64,000 bases of DNA from CAYRJD01 sp965212125 (GCA_965212125.1 OZ243045.1:1860001-1924000), one strand, 5' to 3'. Shown: positions 1-8,216, counted from the first letter of the stretch. Notes: generated by a model from the sequence alone, not told the origin. A program made the numbers and translations.

Positions 1-2
1 TG

Positions 3-683
3 CCCGCCATCGTTGCGTCCCGGCTTTGCCAGAACGTCCTATACGCAGATGGCGACACTCGCTCCCCTGCCGGCATCGCCGTGGTGCGGGTGTCTTTGTC
101 CGCGGCAATCGGCCTGCTCGTGATGTTTCCGTTTGATCGACTGGTGGTGGTGGACGGCTCAATCACCGGCCTATCCAGCATCGATTTGGGCTCGCTGGCA
201 ATCCTGAACGACGCAGTGCGGTTAGACCCGGCGCTGCCGGCACGGTTAGGTGCGGTCGGGCTGGCGCTGGGTGCGGCGTTTGGCGCTTGGGTGGAACTGG
301 TGTTGTTGAGGCGAGCGGTGCTGGAGCACCGGCGACGTGCGCTACCAAACAACAAAGAACTAACCAGCCGATTGATCCCGCCCGTTGCGCCTGGTGCGGT
401 CGGTGCATCCGGCGCGGTCGGTTCAATCGGAATCGGCAGACACATCGCACCGGCGTTCGCCGCGCTGGCCGCCGGAATAGCCACAGCCTGGACGCTAAAC
501 CTGATCGGCGACCCGTCGTCGCTGCTTTCCTTAATCGTTATCGGTGGGGTTGCGGGCGGCGTTCATCTCGGATTAGGGCTGGTGCTAAAACTCCCGGCGG
601 CGCGGCAACTAGCCTCATTGCCAATCAAATGGATGCGCCGCAACCAACCAGGCCAGCGCAATCAGCCAAACCAGCGCCACTAG
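3..683 (+). CDS. murJ: Lipid II flippase MurJ (MviN), C-terminal part, cut by window edge
   Basis: This is the 3' end of a MurJ-type flippase, which moves lipid II across the cytoplasmic membrane for peptidoglycan synthesis. The reading frame is open from the window start. It contains a YADGDTRSP stretch near residue 14 of the fragment, matching the conserved YAxxDTRTP motif of the MviN family. About four hydrophobic segments follow, and the protein ends in a short basic tail. In mycobacteria the MurJ protein continues into a cytoplasmic pseudokinase, a membrane helix and an extracellular domain. Here it stops after the membrane part, and that extra region is encoded separately at 1676-3289. 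Family assignment rests on the motif and the membrane pattern, so it is good but not certain. Confidence 0.72.
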   Translation, partial: PAIVASRLCQNVLYADGDTRSPAGIAVVRVSLSAAIGLLVMFPFDRLVVVDGSITGLSSIDLGSLAILNDAVRLDPALPARLGAVGLALGAAFGAWVELVLLRRAVLEHRRRALPNNKELTSRLIPPVAPGAVGASGAVGSIGIGRHIAPAFAALAAGIATAWTLNLIGDPSSLLSLIVIGGVAGGVHLGLGLVLKLPAARQLASLPIKWMRRNQPGQRNQPNQRH

Positions 684-723
684 CAGCGCCACTTACTAGC
701 CAAACCAGAAGGTACGACCAACA

Positions 724-1689
724 ATGAATAATGCGCGCAATGTTCAGATTGTCACCGACAGCGCTAGCGATATTCCAGCCGAGGTGGTGGCGCGGCTGGG
801 CATCACGGTGGTGCCGCTGCTGGTGAACTTCGGAACCGAAGAGTTCAAGGATCGTGTTGACCTAGACATTGCGGAGTTTTGGCGGCGCTGCGCGGAGACC
901 GCGGAACTGCCGCAGACCGCTACGCCATCGGCGGGCGTGTTTGAGCAGACCTACCGTGAGGTCGCCGGAGCCCAAAGCGGCGGCGACCCCAGCGGCGGCA
1001 CCAGTGAAATCGTTGCGATCATCTTGAGCGGTGCGCTGTCGGCCACCATCGAAGCAGCCCGCATGGGAGCGCAAGCCGTAGCGCCCGACATCGCCGTGAC
1101 CGTGGTTGACAGCAACAACGTGTCGATCGCGCAAGGCCAGCTGGTGATGCTGGCCGCAGAGATGGCGCAAGCCGGCGCAGCCAGCGCAGAGATAGAGCGA
1201 ACCGTCAACGACGCCATCGGTCGCACACATCTATACGCCACGCTCGACACGCTCGAAAACCTGCGCAAGGGCGGACGCATCGGTGCCGCCCAATCGTTGC
1301 TTGGTTCGGTGCTGTCCATCAAGCCGCTCATAAAAATCGCCGACGGCGAGGTGAAGCCCGACGGCAAGCAGCGCACCCGAACCAAAGCGTTGGCGCACTT
1401 GTACGGATTGGTTGAAGCCCAGGCCGGCGACATCGAGCAACTGGCGGTGATCCATGCGGAGGCGAAAGACGCTGGCGAGTTTGCGCAACGGCTGGCGCCG
1501 CTAATGGATACGGAGATCATGGTTACCGACATCGGGCCGGTGGTGAGCGTCCATGCCGGAATCGGCGCTATCGGCGTCGCCTTTAGAACACGGTCAGGCG
1601 CAGGCGAAGCGGACGAGGCGGGCGCCGCAGGTCAGGGTCAGGGTCAGGTCGCAACAGATCAGGTCGCAGCAGGCGATGAGCAAGCCTGA
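724..1689 (+). CDS. DegV family fatty-acid-binding protein
   Basis: DegV proteins bind a single fatty acid, and some act as the FakB subunit that presents it to a fatty-acid kinase. The N-terminal IVTDSASDIP, the TPSAGVF motif near residue 65, SGALSATIEAA and the C-terminal KPLIKIADGEV region all fit the family. The core is about 285 residues. A Gly/Ala/Gln-rich tail of roughly 30 residues has been added, and its DNA overlaps the start of the next gene. The gene sits between murJ and the pseudokinase gene that is normally fused to murJ. An AGAAGG ribosome-binding site precedes the ATG. No FakA partner is in the window. Confidence 0.88.
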   Translation: MNNARNVQIVTDSASDIPAEVVARLGITVVPLLVNFGTEEFKDRVDLDIAEFWRRCAETAELPQTATPSAGVFEQTYREVAGAQSGGDPSGGTSEIVAIILSGALSATIEAARMGAQAVAPDIAVTVVDSNNVSIAQGQLVMLAAEMAQAGAASAEIERTVNDAIGRTHLYATLDTLENLRKGGRIGAAQSLLGSVLSIKPLIKIADGEVKPDGKQRTRTKALAHLYGLVEAQAGDIEQLAVIHAEAKDAGEFAQRLAPLMDTEIMVTDIGPVVSVHAGIGAIGVAFRTRSGAGEADEAGAAGQGQGQVATDQVAAGDEQA

Positions 1690-3289
1690 GCGCTACCGAC
1701 TAATCGAACAACTCCCAGACCTGCTACCAGACGCGGCGACCCAGACCTGGCTGGGCACCGACCTGACGCTTAATCGGCCAGTGACGATCCGCCTAACCGA
1801 AGTTGACAGCGAGCCCGGGCTGCGGCTGCGGCTGCAAACGCAGTCTTTGGCGTCGCTGGAACATCCGGGGTTGCTGCACATTCTTGACAGCTACACACAA
1901 GACCGGCAGCTAGCCATAGTGACCGAGCAGTTGCCGCAGCACACGCTGGCCGAGGAGCTATCCGACGATGGCGTGTTCCCTCGGCTGACCGAACAAGAGG
2001 CGCTGCAGGCGGTGGTGACGGTCGCCGATGCGTTGCACGCTTTGCATTGTGCGGGCTTCACGCATGGGGGGGTTAGTGCGGCGCAGGTGGGTCGCCGGCG
2101 TGAGGGCGGATTCATTTTGCTGACGGGACCGCCGACCGCCGATGCGGTGAACATTCCTGCGCCTCGCAAGGCGGACGTGCGCAGCGTGGCGGCCTTGGCG
2201 CACGAGCTGTTGGTGGGGGAGCCGCCCGAAAGCAAGGCGAACAAAACCTGGCGGATTGATCCAGCGATTTCACCCGTGGTGAAGCCGGTGCTGGCAAAGG
2301 CTGGCTCCGTTGATGACTGTTGGCCCGATGCGGCGGCTTTGGTGAGCGCTTTTAACAAGGCCGCCGATGAGCTTGCCTTGGAGCAGCGGGAGTCGCGGGC
2401 GCGGCTGGCTAAGCGTCCGAAGGCCGCCAAGCGAGAGGCACAAGTCAAGCGGGGAAAAGTTGTGGGGGCGCGGCCGGCGAGCGGGCGCTCTATCGCTCAC
2501 TGGTACCGGCAAGGTTGGGCCGCAGTGCTGGCTGTGGTTATCGGCGGCGCGGTGCTGCTGGGCGGCGGCTGGTGGCTACTTGCGCGCTCTGATGATGGTG
2601 CTGGTTCCGGCGGCACTGACACCGCACAAACTGCAACTACGCCAGACGGCGGTGCTGCTGGCGCTGGCAATGCTGATGGTGGCGCGGCTGACACTTCCGC
2701 CAACGGTGCCGGTGCTGACGGCGAGACCGACAGCGCCGACGCGAACGGCAATACCAGCGGCAACACCGCCACGCCGCCCGTAACCCCATCCACTTCACCA
2801 CCTGAGGTCACACGGGTTCCAGCGGAGATAGCCCGTATCACAGATTTTGATCCGCTCGGCGACGACGTGATCGAGCATCCAGAGCGGCTGCTATCTATCA
2901 ACAACGGCGATCCGCTAACCGGCTGGAACACATCGCGCTACAACACCTCCCGCTTCGGCGGCCTCAAAGACGGCGTGGGTCTGTTGGTGGAACTAGGCGG
3001 CGAGGAGACGGCCGAAATCGCCCAGGTGTCAATCGAGTCGCTCAGCACCGGTTGGACATTTCAACTCTTCGCTTCACCGCAACGACGAGCGACACAGATT
3101 GAGTGGGACGATCCGATCGCAGAACAAACCGTCGGGCCGAACCGCGGCGAGCCGGTAACGCTGGACCTCGCCGCCCTACCAGCGTCGACCTTGTTGGTGT
3201 GGATCACCGACCTGGGTGACGAGCTAGATACGGGCGGTTTTCGTGTGACCATCACCGGCATTCGAGTAAGCCGCTACCACAACCCATAG
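1676..3289 (+). CDS. Membrane pseudokinase with extracellular domain (MurJ-associated type)
   Basis: The N-terminal 260 residues resemble a Ser/Thr kinase fold with the catalytic residues lost. The VAIK lysine position reads VTIRL, the HRD loop reads HGG, and the DFG motif is absent (ILLTGP). A basic linker leads to one membrane helix at about residues 281-303, then an Ala/Gly/Thr/Asp-rich spacer and a beta-rich domain of about 150 residues ending in RVTITGIRV. This is the same order as the C-terminal half of mycobacterial MviN, whose pseudokinase is phosphorylated by PknB and recruits an FHA protein. The start ATG at 1676 overlaps the degV end by 14 bases. A longer in-frame start at 1553 would only add a low-complexity extension. 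Regulation of MurJ is inferred from the parallel. Confidence 0.75.
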   Translation: MSKPERYRLIEQLPDLLPDAATQTWLGTDLTLNRPVTIRLTEVDSEPGLRLRLQTQSLASLEHPGLLHILDSYTQDRQLAIVTEQLPQHTLAEELSDDGVFPRLTEQEALQAVVTVADALHALHCAGFTHGGVSAAQVGRRREGGFILLTGPPTADAVNIPAPRKADVRSVAALAHELLVGEPPESKANKTWRIDPAISPVVKPVLAKAGSVDDCWPDAAALVSAFNKAADELALEQRESRARLAKRPKAAKREAQVKRGKVVGARPASGRSIAHWYRQGWAAVLAVVIGGAVLLGGGWWLLARSDDGAGSGGTDTAQTATTPDGGAAGAGNADGGAADTSANGAGADGETDSADANGNTSGNTATPPVTPSTSPPEVTRVPAEIARITDFDPLGDDVIEHPERLLSINNGDPLTGWNTSRYNTSRFGGLKDGVGLLVELGGEETAEIAQVSIESLSTGWTFQLFASPQRRATQIEWDDPIAEQTVGPNRGEPVTLDLAALPASTLLVWITDLGDELDTGGFRVTITGIRVSRYHNP

Positions 3290-3380
3290 GCGCAAGAACC
3301 CATAGGCGCAAGCTCAGCCACCGGTCGCCCGCCGCTTCCACCTCAGCGCACTCGCTGTGCGCTCTTTGGCTAGCACTGCT

Positions 3381-3386
3381 TATGCT
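3381..3386 (+). promoter_or_regulatory. Probable -10 element of a leaderless transcript
   Basis: TATGCT fits TANNNT, and its last base lies 8 bases before the GTG at 3394. Transcription would start at the start codon. This rules out the upstream ATG at 3382, which lies inside the element. Confidence 0.45.
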
Positions 3387-3393
3387 TTGCGGC

Positions 3394-3801
3394 GTGAGGA
3401 AGCGCCGACGCAAGTCCCCGACCAACTCCGCCGCAGACACTGGTGCTAGCGCTGGCGTTGGCGCGGACGGCACCGGCAATAGCGGCACCGGCGGTTCGGC
3501 ATCTTCAGATGCCATAGCGCAGTTCACGTCCAAGTTCGTGGGCGCCGTTGACGCAGTGGCATCTCGCACCACCGGCCCCTTGCTAGTGGCGGTGCGCGCA
3601 GTCGTGTATGCGCTGGTCATCGCGCTGGCCGCAATCGCCGTCATAACTCTGGTGGTAATAGCCGCAGTGCGCGGCATCGACACCGCCGTTGAGGTGCTAT
3701 TCAGCGGCGAAGTTTGGCTCACCTACTTCATCTGCGCCTTCGTATTTCTCGTGATCGGCTGGGTGTTTTGGGCAAAACGCCGCCGATCCCCACAAACCTG
3801 A
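3394..3801 (+). CDS. Small two-helix membrane protein, unknown function
   Basis: The predicted product has 135 residues: a basic start, a Gly/Ser/Ala-rich stretch, and two hydrophobic helices near residues 65-85 and 100-120, followed by a basic end (AKRRRSPQT). The GTG start is chosen because a TATGCT element lies at the spacing expected for a leaderless message. I recognise no family. It lies between the pseudokinase gene and trxB on the same strand. Small proteins of this shape are common beside cell-wall genes, but no role can be assigned. Confidence 0.6.
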   Translation: MRKRRRKSPTNSAADTGASAGVGADGTGNSGTGGSASSDAIAQFTSKFVGAVDAVASRTTGPLLVAVRAVVYALVIALAAIAVITLVVIAAVRGIDTAVEVLFSGEVWLTYFICAFVFLVIGWVFWAKRRRSPQT

Positions 3802-3862
3802 ACCACGCCATACCCAAACCTGAACCACGCCGACCTAGACCACACAGCACGAGCCACCTGAC

Positions 3863-4819
3863 ATGAGTACCGACACAAACATTCACAACGTCATCATCGT
3901 TGGCAGCGGCCCCGCCGGGCTGACAGCCGCCATCTACACGGCCCGCGCGCAACTTGAGCCGCTAGTAATAGAGGGCGAGCCGAGCTCCACGTCTGATCAG
4001 CCGGGCGGCCAGTTGATGCTCACCACCGACGTTGAGAACTACCCAGGATTTCCCGATGGCGTGATGGGCCCCGACCTAATGCTGAACTTTCGCCAGCAGG
4101 CCGAGCGGTTTGGAGCGCAATTTCTCACCGCCAAGGTCACGAAGGTCTCCCTTGAGCAGAGCCCGCTTTGCGTGAGCGTCGGCGATGACGACTACTTCGC
4201 TCGCACCGTGATCATTTCGACCGGCGCACAAAGCCTGATGTTGGGGCTTGAAAACGAGGACCGGCTGATCGGGCATGGCGTCTCTACCTGCGCCACGTGC
4301 GACGGCTTCTTTTTCCGCGACCAAGAGATCGCTGTTGTGGGCGGCGGCGACAGCGCCCTGGAAGAGGCGCTGTTCCTCACCCGCTTCGCATCGAAGGTGT
4401 ACCTGGTTCACCGCCGCGACAAGCTGCGGGCGTCTCGCATAATGCAAGAACGAACGTTCGATAACGAGAAAATCGAGATTCTGTGGAATAACGAGGTCAA
4501 GCAGATCCACGGCGACCAGCAGCTAACGGGGCTAACCCTGCAAGACACCACAAACAGCGAGCAGCGGGAGCTGGCGGTGACCGGGCTGTTTATCGCTATC
4601 GGCCATCGCCCAAATACCGATCTGTTTGCCGATCAGCTTGAGCGCAAGCCCAACGAATACCTGATGACCAAGCCCGACAGCACCGCCACTGAGATCGCTG
4701 GCGTGTTCGCTTGCGGCGATGTGCAAGACGACTTCTACCGTCAGGCGGTAACGGCGGCGGGCTCGGGCTGCATGGCGGCGATCGAGGCCGAACGTTGGCT
4801 GGAGGGTCAAGGGCACTAA
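3863..4819 (+). CDS. trxB: Thioredoxin-disulfide reductase
   Basis: This is an NADPH- and FAD-dependent enzyme that reduces thioredoxin. At 318 residues it has the normal family length. The FAD-binding GSGPAGLTAAIYTARA is near residue 14, the redox-active CATCDG near residue 144, the NADPH-binding VGGGDSALEEA follows, and the C-terminal ACGDVQD FAD motif is present. The gene stands 40 bases ahead of trxA, so the two form the usual pair. No clear ribosome-binding site is seen before the ATG. Confidence 0.97.
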   Translation: MSTDTNIHNVIIVGSGPAGLTAAIYTARAQLEPLVIEGEPSSTSDQPGGQLMLTTDVENYPGFPDGVMGPDLMLNFRQQAERFGAQFLTAKVTKVSLEQSPLCVSVGDDDYFARTVIISTGAQSLMLGLENEDRLIGHGVSTCATCDGFFFRDQEIAVVGGGDSALEEALFLTRFASKVYLVHRRDKLRASRIMQERTFDNEKIEILWNNEVKQIHGDQQLTGLTLQDTTNSEQRELAVTGLFIAIGHRPNTDLFADQLERKPNEYLMTKPDSTATEIAGVFACGDVQDDFYRQAVTAAGSGCMAAIEAERWLEGQGH

Positions 4820-4858
4820 GCTTGTCTTTGCTTGTAACAAGCAAACAGGGAGGCAACT

Positions 4859-5185
4859 ATGGGTGCTGAAATCTCCGCCTTAGACGAACATACGTTCGAA
4901 GAACAATTGAACTCTTCCGACGCACCGGTGTTGGTGGACTTCTGGGCTGAGTGGTGCGGCCCTTGCAAAACGATCGCGCCGATTCTGGAAGAAATCGCCG
5001 CCGAGCAGGACAGCCTGCGGATCGCAAAGGTAAACGTCGACGACAACCCCGATCTCGCCATGAAGTACAACGTGATGAGCATCCCCACGATGATCGTTTT
5101 TTCTGACGGTGAGCCAGCCAAGCGCCTGGTCGGAGCAAAGCCAAAAGCTGCTCTGCTAGAGGAGCTGGGAGAATTCCTCGCTTGA
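4859..5185 (+). CDS. trxA: Thioredoxin
   Basis: A 108-residue cytoplasmic thioredoxin with the active-site WCGPCK near residue 32 and the cis-proline motif SIPTM near residue 78. It is reduced by the neighbouring trxB product. A strong GGGAGG ribosome-binding site lies 5 bases before the ATG. Its TGA stop touches the open frame of the following CwlM-like gene, which is in the +1 frame relative to trxA. Confidence 0.97.
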   Translation: MGAEISALDEHTFEEQLNSSDAPVLVDFWAEWCGPCKTIAPILEEIAAEQDSLRIAKVNVDDNPDLAMKYNVMSIPTMIVFSDGEPAKRLVGAKPKAALLEELGEFLA

Positions 5186-5186
5186 A

Positions 5187-6173
5187 GACAGTCGTCTAAC
5201 CCGGCCTTTTAGCGTCGGCGCGCGCGGCGACCACGTTCGAGACCTGCAACAGCGTCTCTGCGCGCTATCACTAGATATTCACTGCCCCGTAACGGGGTTC
5301 TTTGACGATGTCACCAAGGCGGCCGTTGAGTATTTTCAGGCCGACAGATCCATTGACGTAGACGGAATCGTTGGCGTTCAAACTTGGGCTCTGCTGGTGG
5401 AGGCAGGCGTCCGGCTGGGCGATCGTCCGTTGTACCTGCGGTCGCCGGCGCTGCGCGGCGACGACGCTGCCGATCTGCAGCAAATGCTCAGCACGCTGGG
5501 CTTTTACTCTGGCCGAATAGACGGCATCTGGGAATCAGAGTCGTCCGTTGCGCTGGTTGATTTTCAGTTGAACGTCGGCATTACCGGGGATGGCGTTTGC
5601 GGCGCTCGCACCATCGTTGCCTTGGAAAGGGTTATGCGCCCCCTGGCGGGCGCAAACGCTGTGGCGCAGCTGCGGGAGCTTCATCGACTGCCGGTAGGTG
5701 ATGCCGAATCGGGTCTGGGTGGTCATCGGATAGCCGTCGGCGAGATAGGCGGGCTTGGCACCATGGTGGCCGCCGCCAGGCGTGTTCTGATGGCGCAAGG
5801 TGCTGATGTGCTGCCCCTTAACCACCCCAGCTGGAGCGTTCAGGCGGAACAAGCCAATCGATTTGGGGCTGCGGTTTATATTGGTGCCGAAGTTCGCCCG
5901 GGAGCCGAACCCTCGGTGAATTTCTTTCAGGGTCGCCATTTTGTGAGCGAGCTGGGGCGAAAGTTGGCGGAAGACCTGGTTGATCGGCTAAATCCAGCCC
6001 TGGGGCCGCTTGAAATGCACGGAATGGCGCTACCGGTGCTACGTGAAAGCCAGATGCCAGCGGTTTTAGCACGAGTTGGCGATGTTGCGACGTTGATTGA
6101 GCACAATCAAGCAATTGCGAACGCTATCTGTGAGGCTACGACCGGATTATTAAGCCAAACAGCCTTGAAATAA
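5187..6173 (+). CDS. cwlM: CwlM-like protein: two peptidoglycan-binding domains plus degenerate amidase domain
   Basis: The layout is two peptidoglycan-binding type 1 repeats (about 5211-5400 and 5440-5625), then an amidase_3-like fold. This is the layout of CwlM, which in mycobacteria is a PknB substrate that activates MurA. The zinc ligands of a working amidase are not seen: the first His motif reads VGEIGG and the third reads YIGAEV. That suggests a regulatory rather than hydrolytic role. The start is uncertain. The frame is open from 5160 but holds no ATG, GTG or TTG before the GTG at 5397, which would remove the first repeat. The coordinate given follows homology from just after trxA. 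The conservative alternative is 5397-6173 (258 residues). It lies convergent to parB. Confidence 0.72.
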   Translation, partial: DSRLTRPFSVGARGDHVRDLQQRLCALSLDIHCPVTGFFDDVTKAAVEYFQADRSIDVDGIVGVQTWALLVEAGVRLGDRPLYLRSPALRGDDAADLQQMLSTLGFYSGRIDGIWESESSVALVDFQLNVGITGDGVCGARTIVALERVMRPLAGANAVAQLRELHRLPVGDAESGLGGHRIAVGEIGGLGTMVAAARRVLMAQGADVLPLNHPSWSVQAEQANRFGAAVYIGAEVRPGAEPSVNFFQGRHFVSELGRKLAEDLVDRLNPALGPLEMHGMALPVLRESQMPAVLARVGDVATLIEHNQAIANAICEATTGLLSQTALK

Positions 6174-6178
6174 CAGGG

Positions 6179-6187
6179 TTATTCACA
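6179..6187 (+). promoter_or_regulatory. DnaA-box-like site
   Basis: TTATTCACA is an exact match to the consensus TTATNCACA. It lies in the short convergent gap between cwlM and parB. A second near match in the opposite direction (TGTGCATAT, one mismatch) is at 6201-6209. Confidence 0.4.
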
Positions 6188-6234
6188 AGTTTTGCCCTCC
6201 TGTGCATATCCTTTAGGTAGAAGGTAAAGCTCCT

Positions 6235-6285
6235 AAGGTTCAAGTGATCAGCTCTGACACAACCTTCAAGTAGTGCTTGAACCTT
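6235..6285. terminator. Inverted repeat between convergent cwlM and parB
   Basis: AAGGTTCAAG at 6235-6244 pairs perfectly with CTTGAACCTT at 6276-6285. A further AACCTT copy at 6261-6266 could pair instead. The structure overlaps the last codons of parB and sits where both genes converge, so a shared terminator is plausible. There is no clear T-run. Confidence 0.35.
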
Positions 6286-7171
6286 CAGAAATACCCAAAA
6301 TCCCTGAGATTCGGCCCAAATCAGGCAAATCTGCGAACCAAATCTGGATTTTCCCCGTGCCAGCGGCTAGTTTCACGCTCACCTGGGTTGAAAGTAGCTC
6401 TTCTAGCTGATTTTGCACCTCTAGCAGCGCAACAGGGCCCGTTGCGGAGGTGGTTTTCGTGTTTTTGGAACGCGCCGCCGCAGATTTAGGCCCGGATTTA
6501 GCCCCAGAGTTCCCTGCACCTTCACCCTTTACCGCTTGCTCAACATCTCTAACCGACCAGTCATCTTTGGCGGCCTGCTTGGCTAACGATTCTTGCAGGG
6601 CTTTTTCCTCGGTGCCAAGCAGTGCCCGAGCGTGCCCGGCAGTTAATGATCGTTCTTGTATGAGACGCTGCACCGACGCCGGCAAACTCATCAAACGCAA
6701 GGCATTCGTGACTACGGCACGGCTTTTGCCTAGCTTCTCCCCCACTTGTGCGTGCGTCAGGCCGAAGTCGTCGATTAGCTGCTGATAGGCAGCGGCCTCC
6801 TCCAAAGCGTTCAGGTCTTCGCGGTGGGTATTTTCAATAATCGCATTTACCAGGCTCGCCTCATCATCGGAATCCTTGATGACTACTGGGATTGTGGGGA
6901 TTCCGGCCTGTTTGGCGGCTCGCCAGCGGCGTTCACCGGCGATCAGCTCAAATTGATCGGCAGCTCCGGTTGCACGTACAACAATCGGCTGAAGCACGCC
7001 CACGGTTTTGATGGATTCGGCCAAGGTCTTGAGCGCTGCTTTGTCAAAATGCTGGCGAGGTTGTAGCGGGTTTACCTCTATCTGCGTCAGCGGGATCTCA
7101 CGATAAACCGAGTCATTGCTGGGAATCAGCGCACCCAGCCCTTTACCCAGTCCCCTGGCTTTAGCGTTCAT
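6266..7171 (-). CDS. parB: Chromosome partitioning protein ParB
   Basis: ParB is a CTP-dependent DNA clamp that loads at parS and spreads, working with ParA to segregate the origin. The 301-residue product has the N-terminal GLGKGLGALIP signature, the CTP/nuclease-fold motifs LQPRQHF and GERRWRAAK, and a helix-turn-helix around LTHAQVGEKLGKSRAVVTN. The C-terminal dimerisation region follows a low-complexity linker. The usual ENIQREDLNP box reads ENTHREDLNA. The start overlaps the parA stop by one base, so the pair is an operon. A perfect parS site lies upstream at 7986. Confidence 0.97.
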   Translation of the reverse strand: MNAKARGLGKGLGALIPSNDSVYREIPLTQIEVNPLQPRQHFDKAALKTLAESIKTVGVLQPIVVRATGAADQFELIAGERRWRAAKQAGIPTIPVVIKDSDDEASLVNAIIENTHREDLNALEEAAAYQQLIDDFGLTHAQVGEKLGKSRAVVTNALRLMSLPASVQRLIQERSLTAGHARALLGTEEKALQESLAKQAAKDDWSVRDVEQAVKGEGAGNSGAKSGPKSAAARSKNTKTTSATGPVALLEVQNQLEELLSTQVSVKLAAGTGKIQIWFADLPDLGRISGILGISEGSSTT

Positions 7172-7938
7172 TAGGTCTGCTTTCGGTCAATAATTTCTTG
7201 CGCAAGTGCTTGGTAGGCAGCGGCTCCGCTGCTGGTCTTGTCATATGAGGTAACGGGCAAGCCGTGGCTGGGTGCTTCGGTAATGCGCACTGAGCGCGGG
7301 ATGATGGTTTCGCACACAGCATCGCCGAAATGGTCCCGCACTTCTTGGATTACCTGCCCCGCCATTCGGATTCGTTTGTCATACATCACCAATACCAGCG
7401 CACTGATCTGCAGCTCTGGATTCAGGCTCTGCTGGACTAACCCAACGTTATGGATCAGCTGTCCTAAGCCCTCTAAGGCGTAGTACTCACACTGAACGGG
7501 CACAACCACCTCTTTGGCGGCGGTGAGGGCGTTGACGGTTAGCAGCCCCAACGACGGCGGGCAGTCAAGAACCACGTAGTCGTAAGAATCCAGCACCCCC
7601 GCCAGCGCATCTCGCAGCTTGGTTTCTCGACTGAAGGCCGATACAAGCTCCAGCTCCGCTCCCGCCAGCTCCATGCGTGACGGCGCAACAGAAAGATTGT
7701 CCGTGCTGGTCGGAACGATGCAGTCTTGCAGCGTGGCGTTGCCCACAAGCACCTGGTACATCGAAGTTTCAAGCGAACGAGGATCGACCCCTACACCGGT
7801 GGCTGCGTTGCCCTGCGGATCAAGATCAACTAGGAGAGTGCGGAGGCCTTGCTCGGCAAATGCCGCAGCCAAATTGACGGCGGTAGTGGTTTTCCCGACG
7901 CCGCCTTTCTGGTTGGCGACAGCCAGCACTCGTGCCAT
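7171..7938 (-). CDS. parA: Chromosome partitioning ATPase ParA
   Basis: ParA/Soj-type ATPase of 255 residues that moves ParB-parS complexes over the nucleoid. The deviant Walker A motif KGGVGKTT is at residues 11-18, the VVLDCPPSLG Walker B motif is near residue 124, and LVDLDPQGNAA is present. An AAGGAG ribosome-binding site lies 5 bases before the ATG. It is co-transcribed with parB. Confidence 0.97.
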   Translation of the reverse strand: MARVLAVANQKGGVGKTTTAVNLAAAFAEQGLRTLLVDLDPQGNAATGVGVDPRSLETSMYQVLVGNATLQDCIVPTSTDNLSVAPSRMELAGAELELVSAFSRETKLRDALAGVLDSYDYVVLDCPPSLGLLTVNALTAAKEVVVPVQCEYYALEGLGQLIHNVGLVQQSLNPELQISALVLVMYDKRIRMAGQVIQEVRDHFGDAVCETIIPRSVRITEAPSHGLPVTSYDKTSSGAAAYQALAQEIIDRKQT

Positions 7939-7985
7939 GAAGCTCCTTGTTATCTGCTGCGATTTAGCAGTCGGAGACTACCCAA

Positions 7986-8001
7986 TGTTTCACGTGAAAC
8001 A
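7986..8001. promoter_or_regulatory. parS: parS centromere site
   Basis: TGTTTCACGTGAAACA is a perfect 16-base match to the bacterial parS palindrome. It lies 48 bases upstream of the parA start codon, where ParB binding could also affect parAB transcription. No second perfect copy was noticed in the window. Confidence 0.95.
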
Positions 8002-8162
8002 TTCACGCTTTTTATGGCACCACCGGTAGTTTGCGGTTAGCGGCTCCTAGCGGCAGCTTCCTGCCGACAAGTTTGCGTGGGCCGCTGTAGGCGCCGCTGT
8101 AGGCGCTGCTGGGGCCATCCCTGCAAGCACCGCTGCAACGGCGAGAGCAGGCAAACGAATTT

Positions 8163-8176
8163 AGAACGAACGTTCG
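8163..8176. promoter_or_regulatory. LexA/SOS-box-like palindrome upstream of rsmG
   Basis: AGAACGAACGTTCG fits the actinobacterial SOS box CGAACRNRYGTTCG at 13 of 14 positions. It lies about 40 bases before the probable rsmG transcription start, near the -35 region. It may be a chance palindrome. Confidence 0.3.
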
Positions 8177-8204
8177 TACTAGTCGCTCGCAGTGCCATAC
8201 TCGC

Positions 8205-8210
8205 AATACT
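8205..8210 (+). promoter_or_regulatory. Probable -10 element of leaderless rsmG
   Basis: AATACT, one change from TANNNT, ends 7 bases before the rsmG ATG at 8217. No ribosome-binding site is present, which agrees with a leaderless transcript. Confidence 0.4.
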
Positions 8211-8216
8211 GACGAC

